From Neorhizobium populisoli (lineage in GTDB: Bacteria > Pseudomonadota > Alphaproteobacteria > Rhizobiales > Rhizobiaceae): a DNA stretch of 64,000 nucleotides. A program made the translations under genes and the position numbers. The notes below the pieces were generated by a model. It had not been told where the DNA came from. It saw only the letters and a program-made list of their open reading frames with translations, and made no database searches. Every line of letters starts with the position of its first letter. Within the stretch, counting starts at the first letter, position 1. This document shows, piece after piece, positions 1 to 9,605 of this stretch. Where the stretch lies: positions 434,001 through 498,000 of the forward strand of contig NZ_JAHYCB010000001.1 in the NCBI RefSeq assembly GCF_019430945.1. Reading direction: 5' to 3'.

Positions 1-1434
1 GTCATCTACATCACGGCGCTTTCGGCGCTCTATCTTTCCGCTGCGATGTTCATTCCGGCGCTGATAGACCTTTATTACGGTCATCCCGACTGGCAGGTCT
101 TCGCCATGTCCGGCTTCATGGTCGGCGGCTTTTCGGCAGGTGCCGCACTCGCCACCCGCGGCGAGCCGCCGGTCTTCAACAAGCGCCTCGGTTTCCTGCT
201 GGTCAATGTCCTGTGGATCATGTTCTCGGTGGTCGGCGCCATTCCGCTTTACCTCGCGGAATATCCGACGACGTTTGCCCAGGCGCTGTTCGAATCGGTA
301 TCCGGCATTACCACGACCGGTTCGACCGTGATGGTCGGGCTCGACAGCCAACCGCCGGGCATCCTGCTCTGGCGATCGCTGCTCACCTGGCTCGGCGGCA
401 TCGGCATCGTCGGCCTCGGGCTTTTCGTGCTGCCGTTCCTGAAAGTCGGCGGCGCCTCGATCTTCAAGCTCGAATCATCGGAGACCAACGATAAGCCCTT
501 TGCCCGACTTGCGAGCTTCACCCGTGCGTTTCTCGCCGTCTATATCCTGCTGACGATCGCCTGCACTGTCGCCTACGACATGGCCGGGATGAATCATTTT
601 GATGCGCTGAACCATGCGCTGTCGACGGTCGCCACCGCAGGCTTCTCGACGCACGATGCGTCTTTCGGTTATTTCAAGGATAACCAGGCCATCCTGATTT
701 TCGGCACTGTGTTCCTGACCATCTGCAGCCTACCATTCTCGGTGCTGATCCTGCTCGCCATGCGCGGCCGGATGGATACGCTGCGTGATCCGCAGATCAT
801 TGTATTCCTCGGCTATCTCTGCGGGTTTTCGATCGCGCTCGGCGTGTACAATCATCTGCGCAACGGCGTGGAACTGGATTATGCGCTGATCCACTCCTTC
901 TTCAACATGTCCTCGATCCTTTCGACCGGCGGTTTTGCCAGCGACGACTATACGCTTTGGGGTCCCTTCGCGATCATGCTCGCCTTTTTCGCGACGTTCA
1001 TGGGCGGCTGCTCGGGCTCGACCGCCGGCGGCATCAAGGCCTATCGTTTCGTGGTGATGTTCAACAGTGCGCGGGCCGGCCTGAACAAGCTCATCTATCC
1101 GAGCGCCATCTATCCGGTGCGTTACGGCGCGATGACGATCGATGCCGAAACCCAACGCGGCGTTTTCCTGTTCGTCAGCCTGTTCCTGTTTCTCTGGGTG
1201 GTCGGCAGTCTCGGCATGACGATGCTCGGCTACGATATCCTGACATCGCTGTCCGGCGTTTTGACCTGCCTGTCGAATGTCGGCCCCGGCATCGGCTCGA
1301 TCATCGGCCCGGTCGGCAATTTCTCGACGCTCAGCGATCCGGCGCTCTATCTCCTGTCGGTGATGATGCTGCTCGGCCGCCTGGAAATCCTGACCGTACT
1401 GGTGCTGCTCACCCCGGCCTTCTGGCGTTATTGA
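1..1434 (+). CDS. trkH: TrkH-family potassium uptake channel subunit (5' end cut by window)
   Basis: This is a K+ translocating inner-membrane subunit of the Trk/Ktr type, which works with a cytoplasmic TrkA regulator not seen here. The frame is open from base 1 and the first in-frame ATG is at 46, so the true start lies upstream; about 10-20 residues are missing compared with the usual length near 483. The protein is very hydrophobic. It shows pore-loop-like glycine motifs typical of the family: TTTGSTVM near residue 105, STGGF near 310, GGCSGSTAGGIK near 340, and the C-terminal signature GPGIGSI followed by MMLLGRLEILTVL. The family assignment is firm; the choice of trkH over ktrB is less so. 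Confidence 0.9.
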   Translation, partial: VIYITALSALYLSAAMFIPALIDLYYGHPDWQVFAMSGFMVGGFSAGAALATRGEPPVFNKRLGFLLVNVLWIMFSVVGAIPLYLAEYPTTFAQALFESVSGITTTGSTVMVGLDSQPPGILLWRSLLTWLGGIGIVGLGLFVLPFLKVGGASIFKLESSETNDKPFARLASFTRAFLAVYILLTIACTVAYDMAGMNHFDALNHALSTVATAGFSTHDASFGYFKDNQAILIFGTVFLTICSLPFSVLILLAMRGRMDTLRDPQIIVFLGYLCGFSIALGVYNHLRNGVELDYALIHSFFNMSSILSTGGFASDDYTLWGPFAIMLAFFATFMGGCSGSTAGGIKAYRFVVMFNSARAGLNKLIYPSAIYPVRYGAMTIDAETQRGVFLFVSLFLFLWVVGSLGMTMLGYDILTSLSGVLTCLSNVGPGIGSIIGPVGNFSTLSDPALYLLSVMMLLGRLEILTVLVLLTPAFWRY

Positions 1435-1455
1435 CGCAGCTAACGCTTGGATCGA

Positions 1456-2127
1456 TCAGGATCTTGGGTTCCATGTGCCGGTTGCCGGCACCCGCAGAAA
1501 CCGGATCGGCCCTTCCGGCCTGTCGTCATCGAAAACCGCGCAGGCAAGCTCGCCACCGAAGACGCAGCCGGCATCGATATTGGTGCGGTTGTCGATCGTC
1601 ATCGGATTGCCCGTAACCGGCGTATGGCCGTGGCAGAGATGGCGGTCCCAGAAATAACCGGTCTCGTTGCCGCGATAGCGCTTCCAGATCAGATCGCGCT
1701 CCCGCTGCCCGTCGAGCGGCAAGGCTTCGTCGACCCCGGCATGCACGAAGATGCGATGCTCATCGACATGGATCGTCGGAAGACTTGCGCACCATGCCAT
1801 CACCTCATCAGGCACGCTGCCGCCGAAGGATTCCATCGTTTCATATCCGCCGTTCTCCAGCCATGAGACCATCTCCGCCCCATCCTCGGCATGGGCCTTC
1901 ACCATCCAGTCTTCGTGATTGCCCTTGAGTGCCGTCCAGCGCCAGCCCTCCTTCTTCGGTCCGGCCATGACGAACTCGACCACGCCACGGCTTGCCGGTC
2001 CGCGATCGATATAATCGCCGATGAACACGACATGGCCGGACGGCGCCTGGTATTCGATGTGACCCAGCATGTCCTTCAGCTCGGACAGGCAGCCATGGAT
2101 ATCGCCGATGGCAAAGGTGAAGCTCAA
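1456..2127 (-). CDS. Metallophosphatase (PPP-family serine/threonine phosphatase-like)
   Basis: This is a 223-residue calcineurin-like phosphoesterase. The metal-binding signatures appear in order: GDIHG near the N-terminus, GDYIDRG near residue 36, GNHE near 68, and two further histidine motifs (VHAG, GHTP). I place the start at a TTG at 2127 because a GGAGG lies 5 bases upstream and the product then begins directly before the first beta strand (MSFTFAIGDIHG). The frame is open further upstream, to 2307, but that extension reads through the tRNA-Leu gene and is not credible. Substrate unknown; small proteins of this type in rhizobia are usually annotated as serine/threonine phosphatases. No operon partner is seen. 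Confidence 0.87.
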   Translation of the reverse strand: MSFTFAIGDIHGCLSELKDMLGHIEYQAPSGHVVFIGDYIDRGPASRGVVEFVMAGPKKEGWRWTALKGNHEDWMVKAHAEDGAEMVSWLENGGYETMESFGGSVPDEVMAWCASLPTIHVDEHRIFVHAGVDEALPLDGQRERDLIWKRYRGNETGYFWDRHLCHGHTPVTGNPMTIDNRTNIDAGCVFGGELACAVFDDDRPEGPIRFLRVPATGTWNPRS

Positions 2128-2218
2128 GATATCCTCCAAAGTGAACGATATGGTGCTGGAATAAATCTCGAAATGGAAACGGACCCGCAGGCGCACGCAG
2201 GCTTGATACGACATGAAT

Positions 2219-2304
2219 TGGTGCGGACGGCGGGGATCGAACCCGCATGACCATAGGCCGAGAGATTTTAAGTCTCTTGCGTCTACCAGTTTCGCCACGT
2301 CCGC
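2219..2304 (-). tRNA. tRNA-Leu (anticodon UAA)
   Basis: The minus strand folds as a class II tRNA. A 7-bp acceptor stem is formed by GCGGACG and CGTCCGC. The anticodon arm is AGAGA-CTTAAAA-TCTCT, giving anticodon UAA. A variable arm follows, and the T arm GCGGGTTCGATCCCCGC is canonical. The 3' CCA is encoded, at 2219-2221. It lies just upstream of the metallophosphatase on the same strand. Confidence 0.97.
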
Positions 2305-2512
2305 CACGCACCCTGTTTCTTGGACTCGTCATAAATCGTCAAGCACTGAAATCGCAGAAGTCGTACCTGAGAGGCAAAAAACAGGTTCTCAGGGAAACGC
2401 GAGCCTGGGCACAGTAATCGGAAACCTCTCCCGGACAGAGGATTGACCGAAAGTCTCCTTTTGGTGACAATCCCATCATCACCGTGGCGGATATGGTTGT
2501 CGTGAGGCAGGC

Positions 2513-3115
2513 ATGAGGCATTGGATGCGCGTGAATGCAGCGCTTTTCGTTCTCGCAGGCCTATCGGCCGATCTCGCCCTTGCGGCAGACGACGACCAGG
2601 CGCGGCTGCAGGCCTACAGTTCGCTTCTCACCGGCGCCCCGCCGTCGATGGCGATGGATGGGGAGATCAAGCCCGGGCGGCAGATCAATCTGACCAACGG
2701 AGTGCTGAAGTTCGGCCCCAAGACGGGCCAGCGCTTTGCCTCTGGCGATCTGCTTTCGCTCGGACCGGGACAATGCATCGTCCAGAAGCTGATGATTAGC
2801 CAAGGCGACAAGGACTGGGCGCAGACGAGCCTCATCACCTATGATTTCAGCCGCGTGCAGAAGCTGCGTTATCTCGCAGACGATGACGATTACGAGAAGG
2901 CAGAGTCTCGAAAGCCGGACGATCCGAAGGTGACGACGATCTGGATCGAGGGCGACAACCTGCATTGCCAGCAGGTGATGCATATCGACCCCGCCAAGCC
3001 GCAGCATTTCGAAGTCTGCGAAAAATCCTGGACGGTGATCCTCACCGAGCCCGACGACAAGAAGGCGGCGATGGCGGCGCTCGATATGATCGGCGCCAGA
3101 TGCTTCAAGAAATGA
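2513..3115 (+). CDS. Hypothetical secreted protein
   Basis: This 200-residue protein is not assigned to a family. The N-terminus has a signal peptide, with a hydrophobic stretch ending in LALA followed by an acidic ADDD, so export to the periplasm is likely. Three cysteines in the mature part (near residues 89, 152 and 169) could form a disulfide, but no catalytic motif is visible. A GAGG precedes the ATG at 2513; an alternative ATG at 2525 would shorten the signal peptide only slightly. The gene stands alone, convergent with wrbA. Confidence 0.75.
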   Translation: MRHWMRVNAALFVLAGLSADLALAADDDQARLQAYSSLLTGAPPSMAMDGEIKPGRQINLTNGVLKFGPKTGQRFASGDLLSLGPGQCIVQKLMISQGDKDWAQTSLITYDFSRVQKLRYLADDDDYEKAESRKPDDPKVTTIWIEGDNLHCQQVMHIDPAKPQHFEVCEKSWTVILTEPDDKKAAMAALDMIGARCFKK

Positions 3116-3146
3116 TCTGCCGAAATTAATTCTATCAAACAAACGT

Positions 3147-3170
3147 AAGCGCGGCCCGAAGACCGCGCTT
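3147..3170. terminator. Hairpin between convergent genes
   Basis: An 8-bp perfect stem (AAGCGCGG / CCGCGCTT) with an 8-base loop lies between the secreted hypothetical protein and wrbA. The T content after the stem is modest on the plus strand, so this is a moderate terminator candidate. Confidence 0.5.
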
Positions 3171-3192
3171 TCCTTATAGCATTGCCGAAAAA

Positions 3193-3792
3193 TCAGGCCG
3201 AGAGCTTGGCGGCCAGCTTGGCGACATGCGCGCCCTGGAATTTTGCGGCTTCCAGCTCGATTTCCGAAGGCTGGCGCGAACCGTCGCCATTGGTGATGGT
3301 GGAAGCGCCGTAAGGGGAGCCGCCCTTGACTTCCTCGGTACCCATCTGGCCCTGGAAGGCATAGGGAAGACCGACGACAGCCATGCCCTGGTGCAGGAAG
3401 GTCGGGATGAAGCCGAGGATGGTCGATTCCTGGCCGCCGTGCTGGGTAGCCGACGAGGTGAACATCGAGCCGAGCTTGCCGACCAGCTTGCCCTGCGCCC
3501 AGAGGCCACCGGTTTGGTCCCAGAAATTGCGCATCTGCGAAGCGACCGTGCCGAAGCGGGTGCCGGCGCCGACGATGATCGCGTCATACTGGTCGAGTTC
3601 GCTCGGGCTGGCGATTTCGGCTTCCTGGTCCATCTTGTAGTAGGAAGCCTTGGCGACCTCTTCGGAAACCAGTTCCGGAACGCGCTTGACGGTGACGTCG
3701 GCACCGGCCGATTTTGCGCCTTCGGCGACGGCGTAGGCCATCTTCTCGATATGGCCGTAAGCGGAATAATAAAGGACGAGAACCTTCGCCAT
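3193..3792 (-). CDS. wrbA: NAD(P)H:quinone oxidoreductase, WrbA family
   Basis: This is a 199-residue flavodoxin-like protein that reduces quinones by two electrons using FMN and NAD(P)H, protecting against redox cycling. The N-terminal [17 protein letters not shown] is the FMN phosphate-binding loop, AGTRFG lies in the second flavin loop, and the family's C-terminal [11 protein letters not shown] region is intact. Length matches the family (about 198). The start at 3792 is set by a GGAGA ten bases upstream; the frame remains open further upstream, but that sequence is not conserved WrbA. It is monocistronic. Confidence 0.95.
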   Translation of the reverse strand: MAKVLVLYYSAYGHIEKMAYAVAEGAKSAGADVTVKRVPELVSEEVAKASYYKMDQEAEIASPSELDQYDAIIVGAGTRFGTVASQMRNFWDQTGGLWAQGKLVGKLGSMFTSSATQHGGQESTILGFIPTFLHQGMAVVGLPYAFQGQMGTEEVKGGSPYGASTITNGDGSRQPSEIELEAAKFQGAHVAKLAAKLSA

Positions 3793-4041
3793 GATCTTCT
3801 CCAATCGTGTCTTGTTTTGAAAAGGCCAACAGCGGCCAGAACCTGAGGCTACAAGTAGCCGGTTCGGCAGGTTTGGACAGTCCCGCCATGCCTGACGCAC
3901 TGTTCGCTTTTTGAAGACGATTTCCTGCTTGCGGATCACAAATCCGTAACGAACAGGCTTTTGCACCGACTATCGAAAAATCCGCTTCTACGTGGAAAAA
4001 TTTGGGCTTAGGACTGATGCCGCTTCATGAAGGACAATCCG

Positions 4042-4815
4042 ATGTCAGATACATCCATCGTCACCGCCGCCATGCTCGCCATTGGCGACGAGCTTCTCTC
4101 CGGACGCACCAAGGACAAGAATATCGGTCATCTCGCCGATCTCCTGACGCTGTCCGGCATCGATCTCAAGGAAGTGCGGATCGTCGCCGACGAGGAGGAC
4201 GCGATCGTCGAGGCGCTGAATGCGCTGCGCGGGCGCTATGACTACGTCTTCACTTCCGGCGGCATCGGCCCGACCCATGACGACATCACCGCCGATGCGA
4301 TCTCCAAGGCGTTCGGCGTGCCGTGCATCTACGATCCGGACGCGATGACCCTGCTCGGCGACATGTACGAACGCCGCGAGATGGAGTTCACCGATGCCCG
4401 CAAGCGCATGGCGCGCATGCCGGAAGGCTCGAAGCATATTCCGAACCCCGTCTCGACGGCGCCGGGCTTCATCATCGGCAATGTTTACGTGATGGCCGGT
4501 GTGCCGCAGGTTTTCCAGGCGATGGTGGACAATGTGCTGCCCATGCTCCGTTCAGGGGCGAAAATGCTGTCGCGAGGAATCCCCTGCCCCTATGGCGAAG
4601 GCGATATCGGCACGCTGCTTTCGGCCGTGCAGAAGGCGCATCCGGAAACCAGCATCGGCTCCTATCCGAAATATGACGGGCAGCGGTTCTCGACCGAGAT
4701 CGTCGTGCGCGCCCGCGATGCGGCGGTGCTGGATGCAGCCGCCGATGCGGTGGTGGCGATGATCGCCGGCATCGAAAGCGCCAGGACGCCGACCAATCCG
4801 ACCGCGGACGCTTAA
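4042..4815 (+). CDS. Molybdopterin-binding / CinA-like domain protein
   Basis: This 257-residue protein consists essentially of one MoCF-biosynthesis (MogA/MoeA/CinA N-terminal) fold. Seen motifs are the early AIGDELLSGRTKDKN, and TSGGIGPTHDDIT near residue 78, which is the molybdopterin/nucleotide binding signature. It lacks the C-terminal nicotinamide mononucleotide deamidase domain of full CinA, so deamidase activity is not expected. I prefer ATG 4042 over ATG 4027 because AAGGA sits at a good distance before it. The real substrate is not determined for this short form. Confidence 0.88.
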   Translation: MSDTSIVTAAMLAIGDELLSGRTKDKNIGHLADLLTLSGIDLKEVRIVADEEDAIVEALNALRGRYDYVFTSGGIGPTHDDITADAISKAFGVPCIYDPDAMTLLGDMYERREMEFTDARKRMARMPEGSKHIPNPVSTAPGFIIGNVYVMAGVPQVFQAMVDNVLPMLRSGAKMLSRGIPCPYGEGDIGTLLSAVQKAHPETSIGSYPKYDGQRFSTEIVVRARDAAVLDAAADAVVAMIAGIESARTPTNPTADA

Positions 4816-4946
4816 AAGGTTCCTGCGGCATTCGGCCTCTGCGCATTGCGGAGGCCTCCCTCCTTGACCGGGATCAAACTGCGACACACGTATTTATCTG
4901 ACACTGGTTCCAATTCGTGGAAACCAGCCGATGAGGAGATACCGAC

Positions 4947-5786
4947 ATGGGCTACAAGACCATACTCGCCGTTCTCGACACGCCGCAGAATGCCAAGCAG
5001 ATCACCGATTTCGGGATCTCGCTGGCCGAACAGTTCTCCGCCCACCTGATCGGCGTGCATGCCGAGACGCTGGCTGCCGTGCCGCTGATCGCACCGATGG
5101 AAATTCCCGATCCCGCCGCGGTTCAGGTGTTGCAGGAAGTGGCCCAGAAGGAAACCGCCGAAGTGCAGCGCATTTTTGGCGAACTGACGGCAAGCCAGGG
5201 CGTTTCCACCGAATGCCGCAGCTTCATGTCGTCGGCGGGTTACGGGTCGTCCTCGGTGATGGAAACGGCGCGCAGCGTCGACCTGATCGTCGCCAGCCAG
5301 AGCGATCCGGCACATGCGGATCATCGCGCCGACCTTGAAACCTTCCTGTTCGAAAGCGGCCGGCCGATGCTGCTCGTGCCCTATACGATGAAGGTGGTGC
5401 AGCCGGTCAAGCGGGTGCTGGTCGCCTGGAACGGCTCGCGGGAAGCCGCGCGTGCCACATTCGATTCCATGCCTTTCCTTAAGGCGGCCGAAAGCGTCGA
5501 AGTGCTGGTGATCGACCCGCCGGAGCGCGGCGACCAGACGCCTGAGCTCGCCGGCACCGAGATTGCCGCGGCACTTTCCCGCCATGGCATCAATGTGACG
5601 CTGACGACGCAGCAGAGCGGTGGGCTGTCTGCCTCGGCGGTGATCGAAAACCGGTTGACGGAAAACAGCATCGACCTGCTCGTCATGGGCGGTTATGGCC
5701 ATTCGCGCTGGTGGGAAATGCTGTTCGGCGGTGTTACCCGCAACCTGCTCGATTCGATGACGGCGCTGACGCTTCTGTCGCGCTGA
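4947..5786 (+). CDS. Universal stress protein, two tandem UspA domains
   Basis: This is a 279-residue cytoplasmic protein. The first Usp domain starts at [10 protein letters not shown] and the second at [11 protein letters not shown] near residue 152. The C-terminal ATP-binding pattern of the family is present (GGYGHSRW followed by GGVTR). Tandem Usp proteins of this size are common in rhizobia and are linked to general stress and oxygen limitation. A GAGGAGAT precedes the ATG. A short inverted repeat lies in the upstream spacer, and a 10-bp hairpin follows the gene. Confidence 0.93.
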   Translation: MGYKTILAVLDTPQNAKQITDFGISLAEQFSAHLIGVHAETLAAVPLIAPMEIPDPAAVQVLQEVAQKETAEVQRIFGELTASQGVSTECRSFMSSAGYGSSSVMETARSVDLIVASQSDPAHADHRADLETFLFESGRPMLLVPYTMKVVQPVKRVLVAWNGSREAARATFDSMPFLKAAESVEVLVIDPPERGDQTPELAGTEIAAALSRHGINVTLTTQQSGGLSASAVIENRLTENSIDLLVMGGYGHSRWWEMLFGGVTRNLLDSMTALTLLSR

Positions 5787-5799
5787 TGACGCACATCAT

Positions 5800-5829
5800 G
5801 CGTCGCCCATCATAAACGGTGGGCGACGC
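5800..5829 (+). terminator. Hairpin downstream of the universal stress protein gene
   Basis: A perfect 10-bp stem (GCGTCGCCCA / TGGGCGACGC) with a 10-base loop starts 13 bases after the stop codon. The U tract is poor, so termination efficiency is uncertain. Confidence 0.45.
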
Positions 5830-5907
5830 TGTTCAAAACCTTGCGCTTCTGCCCTTATTGCCGCTATTAGCGAGAGCCAACGAAGCTCTTGCACTTGGCA
5901 AACCGAC

Positions 5908-6405
5908 ATGTCTCTTCCTGAAAAAGCATTTCCCGTTTCCTGGGACCAGTTCCACCGTGACGCCCGCGCGCTCGCCTGGCGGCTTGCCGGCCTCGGACAG
6001 GAATTCCGCGCCATCGTCTGCATCACCCGTGGCGGCCTGGTGCCGGCGGCGATCATCTCGCGCGAACTCAACATCCGCCTGATCGAGACGGTCTGCATCG
6101 CCTCCTACCACGATTACGTCAACCAGGGCGAAATGGCGCTCCTGAAGGGCATCACGCCGGAACTCTCCAAGGATGAAGGCCTCGGCGTTCTCGTCGTCGA
6201 CGACCTGACCGATACCGGCAAGACGGCGTCGGAAGTGCGCGCCATGCTGCCGAAGGCACATTTCGCCTGCGTCTACGCCAAGCCCTCCGGCGTGCCGACC
6301 ATCGATACGTTCGTGACCGAAGTCAGCCAGGATACCTGGATCTACTTCCCCTGGGACATGGGCTTCACCTACCAGGAGCCGATCGCCAAGGGTGCCAAGG
6401 GCTGA
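5908..6405 (+). CDS. gpt: Xanthine-guanine phosphoribosyltransferase
   Basis: This 165-residue enzyme salvages guanine and xanthine by transferring phosphoribosyl from PRPP. The PRPP-binding motif [14 protein letters not shown] is at about residues 93-106, and the early ITRGGLVPA loop matches the Gpt family. Length agrees with E. coli Gpt (152) plus a short extension. The ribosome binding site before ATG 5908 is weak. It is followed directly by a strong terminator, so it forms a single-gene unit. Confidence 0.95.
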   Translation: MSLPEKAFPVSWDQFHRDARALAWRLAGLGQEFRAIVCITRGGLVPAAIISRELNIRLIETVCIASYHDYVNQGEMALLKGITPELSKDEGLGVLVVDDLTDTGKTASEVRAMLPKAHFACVYAKPSGVPTIDTFVTEVSQDTWIYFPWDMGFTYQEPIAKGAKG

Positions 6406-6434
6406 TCACGAGCCCATATGGTTTCCAGCAAAAA

Positions 6435-6464
6435 GCCCCGGCGCCGCATGGCGCCGGGGCTTTT
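6435..6464. terminator. Strong intrinsic terminator between gpt and the protease gene
   Basis: A perfect 11-bp G+C-rich stem (GCCCCGGCGCC / GGCGCCGGGGC) with a GCAT loop is followed by TTTT on the plus strand and preceded by AAAA. It can serve both convergent genes. Confidence 0.9.
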
Positions 6465-6469
6465 CCGTT

Positions 6470-9400
6470 TCAGACGATCAGGAAGTCGTTGTAGGTCAGG
6501 CCGAGATTGACAGTGAGATGGGCGATCAATGTCGAGCCGCCGGTCGCCTTGCCATTGTTGTCGTAGAAGAGATTGCCGGTATCTGTCTCGTAGATCAGAT
6601 AATCGTCATTATCCTTGGCAAGACCGTCGGTGCCCTTGACGAAATTGCCGGTCAGGATCGCGCCAACGGTCGTGAAGACCGTAAAGATCGCGTTCTCGAG
6701 CAGGATCGTGTCGTCGGCCACGACAAAATCGGTAATGTTGTCGACATTAGTGCTGGCGCTCAGCGCGGCGTTGAACAGGAAGCTGTCGACTCCCGCTCCA
6801 CCGGTGAGGGTGTCCTTACCGGCTCCGCCGATCAGTTTGTCATTGCCGGCACCGCCATTGAGAACATTGTCCGCCTCGTTGCCGGTGATCGTGTTGCTCA
6901 GGCCGTTTCCGGTGCCGTTGATCTTGGCCGTGCCGAGAAGCGTCAGGTTCTCGATCGTCGCATAACCTGCCAGCGAACGGCTGATGGCCGAGGTGATCGT
7001 ATCCACGCCGGAGCTGTCGGTGACGCTGTCGCTTTCGGCGCCGAGCACATAGGTGTCGTTACCCGCTCCGCCGTTGAGAATATCGATGCCGGTCAGGCCG
7101 TCCAGCGTATCGTTGCCGTTGCCGCCGACCAGCGTGTTCTTGCCGGACGTGCCGCGGATGACGTTGTTGAGATCGTTGCCGGTGCCGTTGATGTCGCCGG
7201 TGCCGAGCAGCGTCAGGTTCTCGATCGCCGTATAGCCGGTGAGCGAGCGTGTGATCGTCGAGGTGATCGTGTCGCTACCGGCAGAATCGACGATGCTGTC
7301 GCTTTCAGAGCCGAGGACGTAAATGTCGTTGCCGGCTCCGCCGTTCAGCGTGTCGACGCCGGTCAGGCCGTCCAGGGTGTCGTTGCCGTTGCCGCCGACC
7401 AGCGTGTTCTTGCCGGACGTGCCGATGATGACATTGTTGAGGTCGTTGCCGGTGCCGTTGATATTGCCGGTGCCGAGCAGTGTCAGGTTTTCGATCATCG
7501 CATAGCCCGCCAGCGAGCGGGTGATGGTCGAGGTGATCGTATCCACGCCGGAGCTGTCGGTAATGCTGTCGCTCTCGGCGCCAAGCACGTAGATGTCGCT
7601 GCCCCCGCCGCCGTTGAGAATATCGATGCCGGTCAGGCCGTCCAGCGTGTCGTTGCCGTTGCCGCCGACCAGCGTGTTCTTGCCGGACGTGCCGATGATG
7701 ACATTGCTAAGATCGTTGCCGGTGCCGTTGATATTGCCGGTGCCGAGCAGCGTCAAGTTTTCGATCATCGCATAGCCCGCCAGCGAGCGGGTGATGGTCG
7801 AGGTGATCGTATCCACGCCGGAGCTGTCGGTAATGCTGTCGCTCTCGGCGCCAAGCACGTAGATGTCGCTGCCCCCGCCGCCGTTGAGAATATCGATGCC
7901 GGTCAGGCCGTCCAGCGTGTCGTTGCCGTTGCCGCCGACCAGCGTGTTCTTGCCGGACGTGCCGATGATGACGTTGTTGAGGTCGTTGCCGGTGCCGTTT
8001 ATATTGCCGGTGCCGAGCAGTGTCAGGTTCTCGATCGTCGTGTAAGCGGCAAGCGAGCGGGTGATCGTCGAGGTGATCGTGTCCACGCCCGAACTGTCGT
8101 TGACACTGTCATTCTCCGCGCCGAGCACATAGGTGTCGTTGCCGGCCCCGCCGATCAGGGTGTCGACGCCGCCGCGGCCGTCAAGGACGTTATTGGCGGA
8201 ATTGCCATAGATCGTATCATTGCCGGAACCGCCAATCGCATTTTCGATGACGGCACCGAAGGCGATCGAGACATTGTTGAGGAAGCCGCCGATATTGGAA
8301 AACTTGCCCGCATTGAGGTCGATCTTCTGTGCCATCGAAAAGCCCGAGGCGTTCAGCGTGTCGGTACCGCCCGCATCCCAGATACATACTGCCGGATCGG
8401 TGTTCTTGGTAAAGTCGAAAACGTCGCCGGTATTGGCACCGAAACCGTAGATGGAATTGCCCGTGCGGGTCGCGGTGTTGACGCCATAGAGCTGCTGGAC
8501 GGCGAGAATGTCGTAGAGCATCAGCGTATCGGGATAGTTCCGGACGTTCGAGCCGTTCGTTTCATGCGAGCCGAAATAGCTCATGACGGTGTATTGCTCG
8601 GAATCCTGGATGAACTGCGCATTGTTTGCGTAGCTGATTGCGAGGCCCGGAGCCGCGGCATATTCACCGGGATGCGCCAGGCCCAGCGCGTGGCCGATTT
8701 CATGCAGCAGGGTCGAATATTCCCAGCTGCCCCGCCCCAGCGACGTGGTGGAAACATATTCGTTGTTGAGGTTGACGTCGCCATGGGAGAATTGCGAACC
8801 GGTGGCGGTCGAATAGGGATAGGACGCATAAGCGCCGGCGCCATCCGCATTGGTCTTGTAGGCCGAGAACAGCATTGTCGCATTGTCGCTGCGACCGCCG
8901 GGATTGACCTGGGTGAAGGTCACTCCCGATACGTCGGCGAAGTCTCCAAGCGCCATGGCCGATGCGGCAACCTGTTGCGCCGAGAGCGGGATGAAAGCCC
9001 GCGCGCCGCCCTGGGCATCCGTCTGGCCCGGATTGGTGGCGCGGGCAGCCCAGGTCAGATTGACCCCTTGGCCGGCAGCGCCCCAGTTGAAACCGAGATG
9101 CCCGTCATGCGGATAGGCATTGCGCTGCAGCGTCGCGGCGCCCATCTGCTCGTCGTAGAGAGCTTTGGTGCCGGTGGTCGCCGACACGCCGTAGCGGCCG
9201 GTCCCGCCGGAACCTGCAACGCCCAGATAAAAAGTTCCGGTCGAGGTTGCGGTGAACGTCATGGACGACCAGTAGTCCGGGCCACTGTCATCATCGGTCC
9301 GCAGGCTCGCTCCGGCACTGTTGCGGAGCGTCAATACGGGATCGCCGAGACCGACGGCGCCGTTGCCGGAACCGGTAGCCGCGAATGTATAGGTCTGCCC

Positions 9401-9535
9401 TGCAACGAGATCGACGCGGAACCAGTCCTGATCGGAGGTCGAGGAAATCGCGCCCTGCCCCGTCTGGCCGACCTTCAGCGTATAGGTCGTTCCGCTGCCC
9501 GCTGCCGCATCCGTCGTCTCGATGACATTCGGCAT
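6470..9535 (-). CDS. Serralysin-type (M10) metalloprotease with RTX repeats, type I secreted
   Basis: This 1021-residue extracellular protease has no Sec signal peptide, as expected for type I secretion through a C-terminal signal. Residues about 15-115 resemble a bacterial pre-peptidase C-terminal (PPC) domain. The catalytic zinc site HEIGHALGLAH is at 278-288, with the Met-turn VMSYF about 35 residues later. RTX calcium-binding nonapeptides (GGxGNDxLx) start near residue 440. Residues 489 to about 940 are copies of a 90-residue module (IENLTLLGTG, NTLVGGNGNDTLDGL). AGGGGA precedes the ATG. No ABC exporter or outer-membrane partner lies nearby, so secretion must use a system encoded elsewhere. 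The domain order is clear; the substrate is unknown. Confidence 0.93.
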   Translation of the reverse strand: MPNVIETTDAAAGSGTTYTLKVGQTGQGAISSTSDQDWFRVDLVAGQTYTFAATGSGNGAVGLGDPVLTLRNSAGASLRTDDDSGPDYWSSMTFTATSTGTFYLGVAGSGGTGRYGVSATTGTKALYDEQMGAATLQRNAYPHDGHLGFNWGAAGQGVNLTWAARATNPGQTDAQGGARAFIPLSAQQVAASAMALGDFADVSGVTFTQVNPGGRSDNATMLFSAYKTNADGAGAYASYPYSTATGSQFSHGDVNLNNEYVSTTSLGRGSWEYSTLLHEIGHALGLAHPGEYAAAPGLAISYANNAQFIQDSEQYTVMSYFGSHETNGSNVRNYPDTLMLYDILAVQQLYGVNTATRTGNSIYGFGANTGDVFDFTKNTDPAVCIWDAGGTDTLNASGFSMAQKIDLNAGKFSNIGGFLNNVSIAFGAVIENAIGGSGNDTIYGNSANNVLDGRGGVDTLIGGAGNDTYVLGAENDSVNDSSGVDTITSTITRSLAAYTTIENLTLLGTGNINGTGNDLNNVIIGTSGKNTLVGGNGNDTLDGLTGIDILNGGGGSDIYVLGAESDSITDSSGVDTITSTITRSLAGYAMIENLTLLGTGNINGTGNDLSNVIIGTSGKNTLVGGNGNDTLDGLTGIDILNGGGGSDIYVLGAESDSITDSSGVDTITSTITRSLAGYAMIENLTLLGTGNINGTGNDLNNVIIGTSGKNTLVGGNGNDTLDGLTGVDTLNGGAGNDIYVLGSESDSIVDSAGSDTITSTITRSLTGYTAIENLTLLGTGDINGTGNDLNNVIRGTSGKNTLVGGNGNDTLDGLTGIDILNGGAGNDTYVLGAESDSVTDSSGVDTITSAISRSLAGYATIENLTLLGTAKINGTGNGLSNTITGNEADNVLNGGAGNDKLIGGAGKDTLTGGAGVDSFLFNAALSASTNVDNITDFVVADDTILLENAIFTVFTTVGAILTGNFVKGTDGLAKDNDDYLIYETDTGNLFYDNNGKATGGSTLIAHLTVNLGLTYNDFLIV
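6992..8071 (-). repeat. Four tandem 270-bp repeats inside the RTX protease gene
   Basis: Four in-frame units of exactly 270 bp (90 codons) occupy 7802-8071, 7532-7801, 7262-7531 and 6992-7261, followed by a degenerate fifth. Units are near identical in DNA, the first two almost base for base, so the expansion is recent or kept uniform by recombination. Confidence 0.92.
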
Positions 9536-9605
9536 TCTATCGTCCCCTGTCGCGATGGATTTCTTGCTCGAAAATTCCTGGCATGCACGTCACTCGTCAG
9601 GTCCG

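Noticed and set aside
6992..8071. Regular repeats considered as a CRISPR array
   Set aside because: Units are 270 bp, contiguous and in frame with a protein; no spacers.
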